NCBI GenBank assembly: GCA_945875135.1
Contig: CAMCJO010000126.1
Coordinates: 1-6,564 of the forward strand
Origin: an uncultured Porphyromonas sp.
Lineage (GTDB): Bacteria > Bacteroidota > Bacteroidia > Bacteroidales > Porphyromonadaceae
Direction of reading: 5' to 3'
DNA length: 6,564 bases
A model generated the notes under the pieces. That model did no database searches and was not told where the DNA came from. It was given only the letters and a program-made list of their open reading frames with translations. The stretch's first letter is position 1. Every line of letters begins with the position of its first letter. Positions 1 to 6,424 of this stretch are shown in pieces. The position numbers and the translations under genes were made by a program.

Positions 1-70
1 GAGCGGGGTATCATACAGACGACACTTTTTGGAGAGGAGCTATAACCTAGAAGAATATAAGAGACTATGA
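1..70 (+). CDS. 3' end of an upstream gene, product unknown (frame uncertain)
   Basis: Probable C-terminal tail of a gene that begins before the window. The frame starting at base 2 stays open and stops with TGA at 68-70, giving a charged tail that ends LEEYKRL. This stop overlaps the next start as ATGA, exactly as the next two genes of the operon overlap at 1527-1530, which is why I prefer this frame. The frame starting at base 1 is also open and ends with TAA at 43-45 (tail ending TTLFGEEL), so it cannot be excluded; the third frame stops at 48-50. The tail is too short to name a product. In vWA plus PP2C operons of the TerY-P kind a protein kinase is the commonest third partner, so a kinase is a guess from context only. 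Confidence 0.4.
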   Translation, partial: SGVSYRRHFLERSYNLEEYKRL

Positions 71-1530
71 ATAAGAGAACAAACTGGCAAGAGTTTAAGG
101 CGGTGCTGGATAGCCACGGCATTACGAAGCTATACCACTTTACTGATCGAGATAATCTAGAGCAGATCATACAGCATGGGGGACTCTACTCATGGCAAGA
201 CTGCAAGGAGCGAGGGATACAGATCCCGAAGCCTGGAGGTGGTGGTCCTGGCTCCCTATCCTGGTCACTAGATCAGCGTAGCGGGCTGGAGCGCTATGTG
301 CGTGTGAGCTTTACTAAGGAGCACCCGATGATGTATGTGGCAATGAATGACGGACGTATCTCTAACCCAGTAGTGCTGGAGATAGACCCTGAGGTGATCT
401 ATGACACGAATAGCCTATATGCTGATCGCAATGCTACGAGTAATGGTGTGCAGTGTGGAGGAGATCTGAGTAACTTCAAGCAGATTCACTTCACGTCGGT
501 CAAGGCACGAAAGCACTTCGACCTAGATGCTGATGAGCAGCCATACTATCAGGCAGAGGTATTGGTGAAGAACTTCATCCCGTTACAGTACATCACCAAC
601 ATCTCTAACTTTGGCATCCCAATCCCCTCACAGCCTACACAGCTTCAGAGCAAGAATGCCTACACGGCTCGCATCACACGCGAGCACCCCTCTGCCTTTA
701 TATTCCTAGTGGATCATAGCGTCTCCATGCGTAACATTACTACCCTCAACGGGGAGCGTATGACCCTCTCGGAGGCTGTGGCTCGCATTGTCAATAATCA
801 GATTGATGAGTTGGTAGAGCGTTGCGTACGTGCCAGCGAGACGCGTCACTACTTTGACATAGCTGTCGTGGGCTATGGCGAGGAGGCGTACAGTGGTTGG
901 AATGGTGCCTTGGCTGGTCGGGGCTTCGTGACTCCTGAAGAGATCCGATTTAATGAATACAAGAAGATCAAGGTCAAGGAGCAGGTGCGGACAAGAGCTG
1001 GTGTGAAGGAGATCGAGGTCGAGAAGAAGCAGTGGATGGAGGCTCGTCATGATGGCAACTGGACGCATATGGACAAGGCATTTAAGCATGCTGAGGGGCT
1101 GCTAGACGACTGGCTCTCCCGACATCAGACGCAGGACTGCTATCCTCCTATTGTCATCAACATAACGGACGGCGAGTACAATGGAGCCTCTCGTGACGAG
1201 ATGCAGCAGCTGGCCAATCAGCTGAAGTCGAAGTTTACGAATGATGGTAATGTGCTCCTCTTCAACATCCATATCGTCTCTGGAGAGATGGAGGCGGTCT
1301 TATTCCCTGCGACCATTGGAGAGATGCGTGGTAATGGGTATGGGGAGTCACTCTTTGAGATGTCTAGCCTGCTACCTCTAAACTACAATGAGCAGATTCG
1401 TATGCTCTTTCACGATAGAGATCAAGACATACGCTACCGTGCGATGGGTGTAAACGCTGGCATGGAGCAACTGGTGAAAATGATGAAGATAGGCACGCTG
1501 TCAAGTGCCCTGGTACAGCAATCTATATGA
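67..1530 (+). CDS. DarT-like ADP-ribosyltransferase domain fused to a vWA (MIDAS) domain
   Basis: A 487-residue cytoplasmic protein with no signal peptide or membrane segment. Residues about 18-180 resemble the DarT/DUF4433 ADP-ribosyltransferase fold: LYHFTD (22-27, NAD-binding His24 expected), YVRVSFTKEHPMMY (77-90), an NA-containing loop near 122-123, and YQAEVLV with the presumed catalytic Glu164. Canonical DarT carries PRSPM where this protein has KEHPM, so the target (DNA, RNA or protein) is open. Residues about 205-405 form a vWA domain with a full MIDAS: D216-S218-S220 in VDHSVSM, Thr333 in NWTHM, Asp368 in ITDGEYNG. A highly charged insertion lies at about 290-330. The C-terminal part (428-480, SLFEMSSLLP and later GVNAGMEQL and IGTLSS) resembles tails of vWA proteins paired with PP2C enzymes. 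There is no clear Shine-Dalgarno site; the start probably overlaps the upstream stop, and the stop overlaps the phosphatase start by ATGA. Inferred role: signal-controlled ADP-ribosylating effector in a stress or defence operon. No DarG-type macrodomain antitoxin is present in the window. Confidence 0.85.
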   Translation: MNKRTNWQEFKAVLDSHGITKLYHFTDRDNLEQIIQHGGLYSWQDCKERGIQIPKPGGGGPGSLSWSLDQRSGLERYVRVSFTKEHPMMYVAMNDGRISNPVVLEIDPEVIYDTNSLYADRNATSNGVQCGGDLSNFKQIHFTSVKARKHFDLDADEQPYYQAEVLVKNFIPLQYITNISNFGIPIPSQPTQLQSKNAYTARITREHPSAFIFLVDHSVSMRNITTLNGERMTLSEAVARIVNNQIDELVERCVRASETRHYFDIAVVGYGEEAYSGWNGALAGRGFVTPEEIRFNEYKKIKVKEQVRTRAGVKEIEVEKKQWMEARHDGNWTHMDKAFKHAEGLLDDWLSRHQTQDCYPPIVINITDGEYNGASRDEMQQLANQLKSKFTNDGNVLLFNIHIVSGEMEAVLFPATIGEMRGNGYGESLFEMSSLLPLNYNEQIRMLFHDRDQDIRYRAMGVNAGMEQLVKMMKIGTLSSALVQQSI

Positions 1531-2435
1531 ATAGAGAGAAACAGATAAGGCGTAAGAGGCGCACAAGGCTACGTAGACGAGCACAACGAAAAGCATCCTT
1601 TGCACAGCCCCCTAAGGGAACTAAGCTTGACTATCGTCTAGCCTCAATAGCTAAGCCTGGCGAAGAGACTCCTAATGAGGATTCTGTCTATGTAGATGCC
1701 TCCTGCCTAGCACTATCTGATGGTGCTGGTGGGTGTGGACTCTATGCGGATAGATGGTCTCACTATCTCGTGAGCCAGCTGGACAAGCAGACTCCGCTCA
1801 TGGGCTATGAGGCTTTAGATAGTTGGGTGGAGCAGATCTGGCAGCCATTTTACAACGACTGTGAGGCTATGGCAAAGGAGGGGGATGCGATGCTCCTGAA
1901 TAAGTTTTACAGTGAGGGATCTTGTGCTACGCTGGTGGCAGCTTGGATCGGTGATAATGAAGAATGCCGATGGATAGCCTACGGGGATAGTGTCCTCTTT
2001 CACTACAATAGAGCTACTGGTGAGCTATGGCACTCCTTTACGAGCGTTGCAGACTTCGACAATCCGCCCCACTTAATAAGCTGTAAGGACCCGTTGACGC
2101 CAGCAGGCTTTAGCGGGGGGAGTCTAGCACTCACGGAGAGCAGTGTGCTATTTGCTGCGAGCGATGCGCTCTCTTGCTTTGTCCTTATGATGTATCAAGT
2201 CTCTAGATGGGCGGAGTATGCGGACGAACTGGAAGCGCTGATAGCCGAGCATAGCTCTGCTAGCCATAGGGTACAACTGGCTCGAGCGATGAAGTTTGAC
2301 TTCTACGAGGATGTCTTGAAGCGGCTAATCGATAGTGCCTCTAGTGCGGAGACCTTTGCTCAGCAGATGCACGCTTGGCTCGATGAGGGGTTGCTGGAGC
2401 TAGATGACTATACGATCGCTTTTCTCAAGTTGTAG
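1527..2435 (+). CDS. PP2C-family serine/threonine protein phosphatase
   Basis: A 302-residue cytoplasmic PP2C (PPM) phosphatase that would remove phosphate from Ser/Thr using two metal ions. Metal-ligand motifs are in the right order: NEDS (Asp52), SDGAGG (Asp65), GSCATL (131-136), YGDS (Asp154), ASDALS (Asp213) and the C-terminal LDDYT (Asp293/Asp294), so it should be active. The first 22 residues are strikingly basic (13 Arg/Lys), which is not part of the PP2C fold and could bind nucleic acid or a partner. The ATG at 1527 is the only in-frame start before Met92, and the NED motif would be lost from Met92. It overlaps the preceding gene by ATGA, so the two are probably translationally coupled and made in similar amounts. 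The likely substrate is the ADP-ribosyltransferase-vWA protein or a kinase upstream of the window, by analogy with vWA-PP2C-kinase triads. The substrate assignment is inference. Confidence 0.88.
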   Translation: MNREKQIRRKRRTRLRRRAQRKASFAQPPKGTKLDYRLASIAKPGEETPNEDSVYVDASCLALSDGAGGCGLYADRWSHYLVSQLDKQTPLMGYEALDSWVEQIWQPFYNDCEAMAKEGDAMLLNKFYSEGSCATLVAAWIGDNEECRWIAYGDSVLFHYNRATGELWHSFTSVADFDNPPHLISCKDPLTPAGFSGGSLALTESSVLFAASDALSCFVLMMYQVSRWAEYADELEALIAEHSSASHRVQLARAMKFDFYEDVLKRLIDSASSAETFAQQMHAWLDEGLLELDDYTIAFLKL

Positions 2436-2491
2436 CGAAGTGCATACGATACAAGTAGACTGACAACAAGAAATAGAAGAACTGGAGTAGT

Positions 2492-3001
2492 ATGAGTAAG
2501 CAAACGAAGAGTCAGCGGCTCGGTGTCATCGCCGACCTGCTGAGGACCCACGAAGTAACAGACCAAGCGATGCTCCTCGAGCTATTGCGTGGACGTAACA
2601 TCTCCATCGCGCAGGGGACGCTCTCGACCTATCTCTCTGAGCTGGGTGCCACCAAAGGGGTGCGCCCCGGCTCCTTCAAGTCGTGCTATCAGCTCCCCCT
2701 GATGCCGCAGGCCGACGCTGTCACAACGCAGCCCACGGGACTGATCTCTCCGACGGTCGGTTTCCGCTCGTATGCCCTCTCGGGGCAGATGCTGGTGATC
2801 CGCACGGAGCCCGGCTTTGCGCAGTCTATAGCGACCATCCTCGACGGCTCCTTGTCGTCGCTCACGCTCGGTAGCGTGGCCGGGTACGACACTATTATAG
2901 TAGCCCTTGCCGAGGAGGCGACCGATGGCGAGGTGATCGACTGGCTGCACCAAATTATTCCCGAGTCTATCCTCGCGATAGGGAGGGGAAGGCGTGGTTG
3001 A
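2492..3001 (+). CDS. argR: ArgR-family transcriptional regulator, divergent
   Basis: A 169-residue protein with the two-domain ArgR/AhrC layout (family usual length about 150-160). Residues 1-60 are the winged helix-turn-helix, with the recognition helix around AQGTLSTYLSELG (40-52). Residues about 90-165 are the oligomerisation and ligand domain, seen as LVIRTEPGFAQSIATILD (101-118) and TLGSVAGYDTIIV (125-137). Known ArgR proteins bind L-arginine through two adjacent Asp in GDDT; here the motif is GYDT (131-134), so one of the pair is Tyr. The usual SR of the recognition helix is ST (45-46). Both changes suggest altered ligand or operator choice. A GGAG at 2484-2487 lies a few bases before the ATG, giving an unusually clear ribosome site for this phylum. 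It is 56 bp downstream of the phosphatase gene with no terminator visible between them, so read-through is possible. It is visibly more GC-rich than the upstream operon, which suggests a separate origin. Confidence 0.85.
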   Translation: MSKQTKSQRLGVIADLLRTHEVTDQAMLLELLRGRNISIAQGTLSTYLSELGATKGVRPGSFKSCYQLPLMPQADAVTTQPTGLISPTVGFRSYALSGQMLVIRTEPGFAQSIATILDGSLSSLTLGSVAGYDTIIVALAEEATDGEVIDWLHQIIPESILAIGRGRRG

Positions 3002-3004
3002 CTT

Positions 3005-3031
3005 GACAAAATCGTTCTTTCTTATGACAAA
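3005..3031 (+). repeat. Direct GACAAA repeat upstream of the cyd promoter
   Basis: TTGACAAAAT (from 3003) and ATGACAAATT (from 3024) share a TGACAAA core, with the GACAAA units at 3005-3010 and 3026-3031, 21 bp apart or two helical turns. The reverse complement TTTGTC recurs at 3072-3077 inside the promoter. This spacing would suit a regulator binding one DNA face, but the motif is short and AT-rich, so chance remains likely. Confidence 0.3.
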
Positions 3032-3067
3032 TTCCTCCAGCAGACCTCTTCTTTAATCTAGAAACAC

Positions 3068-3083
3068 TACATTTGTCGCAAAT
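3068..3083 (+). promoter_or_regulatory. Bacteroidota -7 promoter element with overlapping dyad for the cyd operon
   Basis: TACATTTG at 3068-3075 is a perfect match to the Bacteroidota primary sigma factor -7 consensus TAnnTTTG. No TTTG -33 box is seen at the usual distance upstream, so the promoter may need an activator or be a weak -33 type. Overlapping it, ATTTG-TCG-CAAAT (3071-3083) is a perfect 5-bp dyad with a 3-base centre. It would cover the likely transcription start, a position suited to a repressor. The leader to the DUF4492 start would be only about 15-20 bases. Function is inferred from sequence and position. Confidence 0.55.
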
Positions 3084-3097
3084 ATCAGTTAGTGTTG

Positions 3098-3379
3098 ATG
3101 AATATGGATACAGAATCTACTGGTACAGCGCGCAAGTCCCGCGGGGTGTTTCGCTGGTTTTACGACCTTTATCGTGACGGGTTGCGGAGTCAAAGCCGCA
3201 CGAGCCGTCTGCTGTGGATTATTGTAGCCATCAAGCTCTTTATCATGTTTGCCATCTTGCGTCCTATCTTCTTCCCGCGGGTTATTGCGGAGCAGGGAGA
3301 CAAGGAGGCGCAGATTGAGTTCGTGCAGCATCAGCTTACGGCACCCGTCATCGACACACTCCATCACGACAATCACTAA
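3098..3379 (+). CDS. DUF4492 family small membrane protein of the cytochrome bd operon
   Basis: A small protein of about 93 residues with a basic N-terminus (ARKSRGVFRWFYDLYRDGL), a single hydrophobic helix (RLLWIIVAIKLFIMFAILRPIFF) and a soluble tail, so an inner-membrane protein with one pass. Arg/Lys before the helix suggest the N-terminus stays in the cytoplasm. It matches DUF4492, known mainly as a short gene placed directly before cydA in Bacteroidota and some Campylobacterota. I chose the ATG at 3098; GTG 3092, TTG 3095 and ATG 3104 are also in frame and none has a clear ribosome site. cydA begins 17 bp after the stop. It may play the part that CydX has for the E. coli oxidase (assembly or stability of the haem subunit), but this is inference; the family has no function I can name with confidence. 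Confidence 0.83.
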   Translation: MNMDTESTGTARKSRGVFRWFYDLYRDGLRSQSRTSRLLWIIVAIKLFIMFAILRPIFFPRVIAEQGDKEAQIEFVQHQLTAPVIDTLHHDNH

Positions 3380-3396
3380 CTTAACTATATAGCATA

Positions 3397-5028
3397 ATGA
3401 ATGTAGATGCTTTACTCCTCTGGTCTAGATTGCAATTTGCTCTGACCGCATGCTATCACTGGCTCTTTGTGCCGCTCACACTCGGACTGGGTGTGATCAT
3501 GTCAATAGCCGAGACAAAGTACTATCGCACCAATCGCCCCGAATGGAAGCGTTGGGCAATGTTTTGGCAGAAGCTCTTTGGTATCAACTTTGCCATCGGC
3601 GTCGCCACGGGACTCATCCTCGAGTTTGAGTTCGGTACCAACTGGTCTAACTACAGCTGGCTCGTGGGTGATATCTTCGGAGCTCCGCTAGCTATCGAGG
3701 GTATCCTAGCTTTCTTTATGGAGGCGACCTTCATCGCTGTCATGTTCTTCGGGTGGAATAAGGTGAGCCGTGGCTTTCACCTAGCCTCTACCTGGCTAAC
3801 CGTCATCGGTGCGACCATCTCGGCTGTCTGGATTCTTGTCGCTAACGCCTGGATGCAAGACCCTGTCGGTATGACCTTCAACCCCGCTACCGTACGTAGC
3901 GAGATGACCGACTTCTGGGCCGTCGCATTCTCTAGTACAGCGGTCAATAAGTTCTGGCATACGACTATCTCCTCTTGGGTGCTCGGCTCTGTCTTTGCGT
4001 TGGGTATCTGCGCCATCTACATCCTTCGTGGCAAGCACAAGGAGTTTGCACTGGCCAATAGTCGCATCATCGCTCCCTTCGGACTCGTCGCAGCTTTGCT
4101 CACAGCCTTCACGGGAGATACCTCTGGCTACAACGTGGCTCAGCGTCAGCCTATGAAGCTCGCTGCTATGGAGGCGCTCTATGATGCTGGCGAAAGCACA
4201 CCCGAAGGTAAGACTGCAGACGGCAAGGGTCTAGGGCTCAGTGCTATCGGTCTGCTCGACTGTGACAAGCTCACGCCACTGGCTGAGGAGCATCAAGACC
4301 CATTCGTCTTCAACATGAAGATGCCCTACATGCTCTCATGGCTCGGTACCCGCTCTACCGATGGTTACGTGCCAGGCATCAACAACATCCTAGAGGGTGG
4401 TTACTATGACAAGGATGGCAACCAAGCACTCTCTGCTGACGAGCGTATGCGTCGTGGTAAGGTAGCTATCGAAGCACTAGCCGCTTATGGCGAAGCGCAG
4501 AAGGCTGGTGACGCTGCCGAGATGGAGCGTCAGAATGCGATCATACAGGAGAACTTCGACCACTTTGGCTATGGTTATGTCCAGGACAAGGCGGACCTCG
4601 TGCCCAACGTACCGCTCATGTACTACGCCTTCCGTATCATGGTCGGTTGTGGCTTCCTCTTTATTCTTGTCCTCCTCCTCATCTGGATCTTGCAGCGTAA
4701 GAAGAGTGCTGAGGAGTTTGCACGTTATCGCTGGCTACACATCATCACGGTCATCTGCATCCCGCTAGCGTGGATCGCCAGTCAGGCTGGATGGATCGTC
4801 GCTGAGATGGGTCGTCAGCCATGGGCTATCCAGGATATGCTCCCGCTGAATGCCGCTGTCTCTAAGCTGGCACCCGCCAACGTGATGACCACGTTCATCA
4901 TCTTTGCCGTACTCTTTACGATCCTCCTCATCGCAGAGGTGAGCATCATGGTCAAAGCGATCAAGCATGGCCCTGAGTCTCATCTAAATGATGTGGAGCA
5001 GCTCTTTAGCAAGCGTGAGAGTAAGTAA
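3397..5028 (+). CDS. cydA: Cytochrome bd ubiquinol/menaquinol oxidase subunit I
   Basis: A 543-residue polytopic membrane protein, the haem- and quinol-binding subunit of cytochrome bd, which oxidises quinol and reduces O2 to water. By correspondence with E. coli CydA the key residues are present: His21 (high-spin haem b ligand), Glu101 and Glu109 (IEGILAFFMEATF), His188 (NKFWHTTISSW) and Met415 (FRIMVG) as low-spin haem ligands, Lys254 and Glu259 (QPMKLAAMEAL) in the quinol site, and Glu470 in GWIVAEMGRQPW. The stretch between the quinol-site Glu259 and Arg413 is 154 residues against 134 in E. coli, so this is the long Q-loop type with some extra sequence. There is no Shine-Dalgarno site; the start context ends CATAATG, as it does for cydB. 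It lies 17 bp after the DUF4492 gene and 28 bp before cydB, and is probably co-transcribed from the promoter at 3068. In anaerobes of this group the enzyme is used for nanaerobic respiration and oxygen removal. Confidence 0.97.
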   Translation: MNVDALLLWSRLQFALTACYHWLFVPLTLGLGVIMSIAETKYYRTNRPEWKRWAMFWQKLFGINFAIGVATGLILEFEFGTNWSNYSWLVGDIFGAPLAIEGILAFFMEATFIAVMFFGWNKVSRGFHLASTWLTVIGATISAVWILVANAWMQDPVGMTFNPATVRSEMTDFWAVAFSSTAVNKFWHTTISSWVLGSVFALGICAIYILRGKHKEFALANSRIIAPFGLVAALLTAFTGDTSGYNVAQRQPMKLAAMEALYDAGESTPEGKTADGKGLGLSAIGLLDCDKLTPLAEEHQDPFVFNMKMPYMLSWLGTRSTDGYVPGINNILEGGYYDKDGNQALSADERMRRGKVAIEALAAYGEAQKAGDAAEMERQNAIIQENFDHFGYGYVQDKADLVPNVPLMYYAFRIMVGCGFLFILVLLLIWILQRKKSAEEFARYRWLHIITVICIPLAWIASQAGWIVAEMGRQPWAIQDMLPLNAAVSKLAPANVMTTFIIFAVLFTILLIAEVSIMVKAIKHGPESHLNDVEQLFSKRESK

Positions 5029-5056
5029 TCACTAATCCCATAGACACACTATCATA

Positions 5057-6229
5057 ATGGACTACGCATTTCTACAGCAATACTGGTGGTTTCTAGTCTC
5101 ACTGCTGGGAGCCCTGCTTGTCTTCCTGCTCTTTGTGCAGGGCGGACAGACCTTTATCTTTGCAGCGCGTCGTGACGAGCCGCTGCAGCGCATGCTCGTC
5201 AATTCGACGGGTCGTAAGTGGGAGTTTACCCTCACGACGCTAGTCACCTTCGGAGGTGCATTCTTTGCCTCCTTCCCGCTCTTTTACTCGACCAGCTTCG
5301 GCGGAGCTTACTGGGTCTGGATCTTGATCTGCTTGACCTTCGTCATACAGGCTGTCTCGTACGAGTATCAGTCTAAGCATGGCAACGTATGGGGCAAGAA
5401 GACCTTCCAGACCTTCCTCTTTATCAATGGTGTCTTGGCTCCGGTACTCCTAGGAGCTGCGGTCTCGACGCTCTTCACAGGCGGTAACTTCATCGTGGAC
5501 AAGAGTGCTATCTACGACCTCCAAGCCTCGATGCAGACCATCTCTGTCTGGCAGCCCGATCCCCTCACGGGGCTACAGCTACACGGACTGGAGGCTATCT
5601 TCAACCCCTGGAATGTGGTACTCGGTGTGACGCTCCTCTTCCTAGCACGCACCACGGCACTCCTATACTTCATCAACAACATTCATGACGAAGTTGCCTA
5701 CGAGCGTGCTCGCAAGAGCCTGCTACCCAATGCGGCTGTCTTCGTCGTCCTCTTCGTTGCTTATGTGGTCTTCCTCATGGTAACCAAAGGGTATGACGTT
5801 GATCCCGCCACGGGAGCCGTCAGCCTTGTTCAGTATAAGTACCTGCACAACTTCCTCGCTATGCCCGTGATTTTCGTCGTTTTCCTCGTGGGCGTGGTAC
5901 TCGTCCTAGCGGGCGTGATCCTCACGCTGGTCAAGAAAGGCTTCCGCAAGGGTATTTGGCTCGAAGGTGTCGGTGTCGTCCTCGCTGTCCTGGGGCTGCT
6001 CCTCATCCTCGGGTACAACAACACGGCTTACTACCCCTCGATAGCAGATATCAATAGTTCGCTGACGATCCAAAACAGTAGCTCCAGCCCCTACACGCTG
6101 AAGGCTATGAGCATCGTCTCGCTGCTGATCCCGTTTGTCCTGGCGTACATCTTCTACGCATGGCGTGCCATCGACCGCAAGAAGATCACCCGTCACGAGA
6201 TGGGTCAAGACGAAGAGATCAAGTACTAG
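5057..6229 (+). CDS. cydB: Cytochrome bd oxidase subunit II
   Basis: A 390-residue polytopic membrane protein that pairs with CydA to form cytochrome bd (E. coli CydB has 379 residues). Recognisable features are the N-terminal helix followed by QGGQTFIF (28-35), GRKWEFTLTTLVTFGGAFFA (52-71), NPWNVVLG (183-190), and the C-terminal NNTAYYPS (321-328) with SLTIQNSSSS (335-344), the last matching the conserved SLTI/SSS segment before the final helix. It is the Bacteroidota form: the E. coli DGFDMG and WDGNQVW motifs near the N-terminus read QGGQTF and WEFTLTT here, so Asp residues on the proposed proton path are Gln or Glu. The start at 5057 gives the normal N-terminus and lies 28 bp after cydA; no ribosome site is evident. 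No CydX-like small gene follows; the operon ends at the hairpin at 6279-6320. Confidence 0.96.
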   Translation: MDYAFLQQYWWFLVSLLGALLVFLLFVQGGQTFIFAARRDEPLQRMLVNSTGRKWEFTLTTLVTFGGAFFASFPLFYSTSFGGAYWVWILICLTFVIQAVSYEYQSKHGNVWGKKTFQTFLFINGVLAPVLLGAAVSTLFTGGNFIVDKSAIYDLQASMQTISVWQPDPLTGLQLHGLEAIFNPWNVVLGVTLLFLARTTALLYFINNIHDEVAYERARKSLLPNAAVFVVLFVAYVVFLMVTKGYDVDPATGAVSLVQYKYLHNFLAMPVIFVVFLVGVVLVLAGVILTLVKKGFRKGIWLEGVGVVLAVLGLLLILGYNNTAYYPSIADINSSLTIQNSSSSPYTLKAMSIVSLLIPFVLAYIFYAWRAIDRKKITRHEMGQDEEIKY

Positions 6230-6278
6230 TCACGGTGACTGAACCCGCTCAGTAGGGTCAGCAAACTAACCTTAATAA

Positions 6279-6327
6279 AGGGGGCGGCACTTAGACCAAG
6301 GAGTCTAGGTGTCGCCCCCTCTCTTTG
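6279..6327 (+). terminator. Rho-independent terminator of the cyd operon
   Basis: An 18-bp stem pairs 6279-6296 (AGGGGGCGGCACTTAGAC) with 6303-6320, with only two G-U wobbles and a 6-base loop (CAAGGA). It is followed by CTCTTTG, a modest U-rich tract. It starts 50 bases after the cydB stop. The reverse strand also has a T-rich run after the stem (CTTTATTAAG), so it may terminate in both directions. Confidence 0.88.
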
Positions 6328-6352
6328 TACACAATTTCCACGAGTAGCGATA

Positions 6353-6377
6353 TGTAGGCACGGCTCGTGCGTCCGTT
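6353..6377 (+). repeat. REP-like palindrome, left copy (4-base deletion)
   Basis: TGTAGG followed by CACGGCTCGTGCGTC. The core GCACG-GCT-CGTGC can fold on itself, and the GTAG foot (6354-6357) is like that of REP elements mobilised by RAYT-type transposases. Compared with the right copy it lacks four bases (GACG) after TGTAGG, which shortens its stem. Confidence 0.6.
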
Positions 6378-6424
6378 GTGTCAAACTGAGATGTGTAGCC
6401 TATTGCTTCGTAACCTTTAACGGG

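Noticed and set aside
706..1089. Minus-strand open frame inside the fusion gene
   Set aside because: It lies opposite a gene with clear domain motifs, and its repetitive Leu/Asp/His-rich translation looks like an antisense shadow.
67..2435. Classical DarTG toxin-antitoxin pair
   Set aside because: The second gene is a PP2C phosphatase, not a macrodomain protein, and no DarG is seen in the window.
2582..3009. Overlapping open frames on both strands inside the ArgR gene
   Set aside because: High GC makes chance frames common; the + frame with the ArgR motifs explains the sequence.
3089..3376. Minus-strand open frame opposite the DUF4492 gene
   Set aside because: The + strand protein has a clear membrane helix and the conserved place before cydA; the opposite frame has no recognisable feature.
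4487..4768. + strand open frame inside cydA
   Set aside because: It is an out-of-frame Arg/Ser-rich translation within the well-supported cydA gene.
6228..6240. AGTCAC-G-GTGACT dyad just after cydB
   Set aside because: A perfect 6-bp dyad with a one-base centre cannot form a stable hairpin and has no partner sites; it may be chance.
6238..6253. ACTGA/TCAGT hairpin before the terminator
   Set aside because: Only 5 bp, with no U-rich tail; the strong hairpin at 6279-6320 explains termination.
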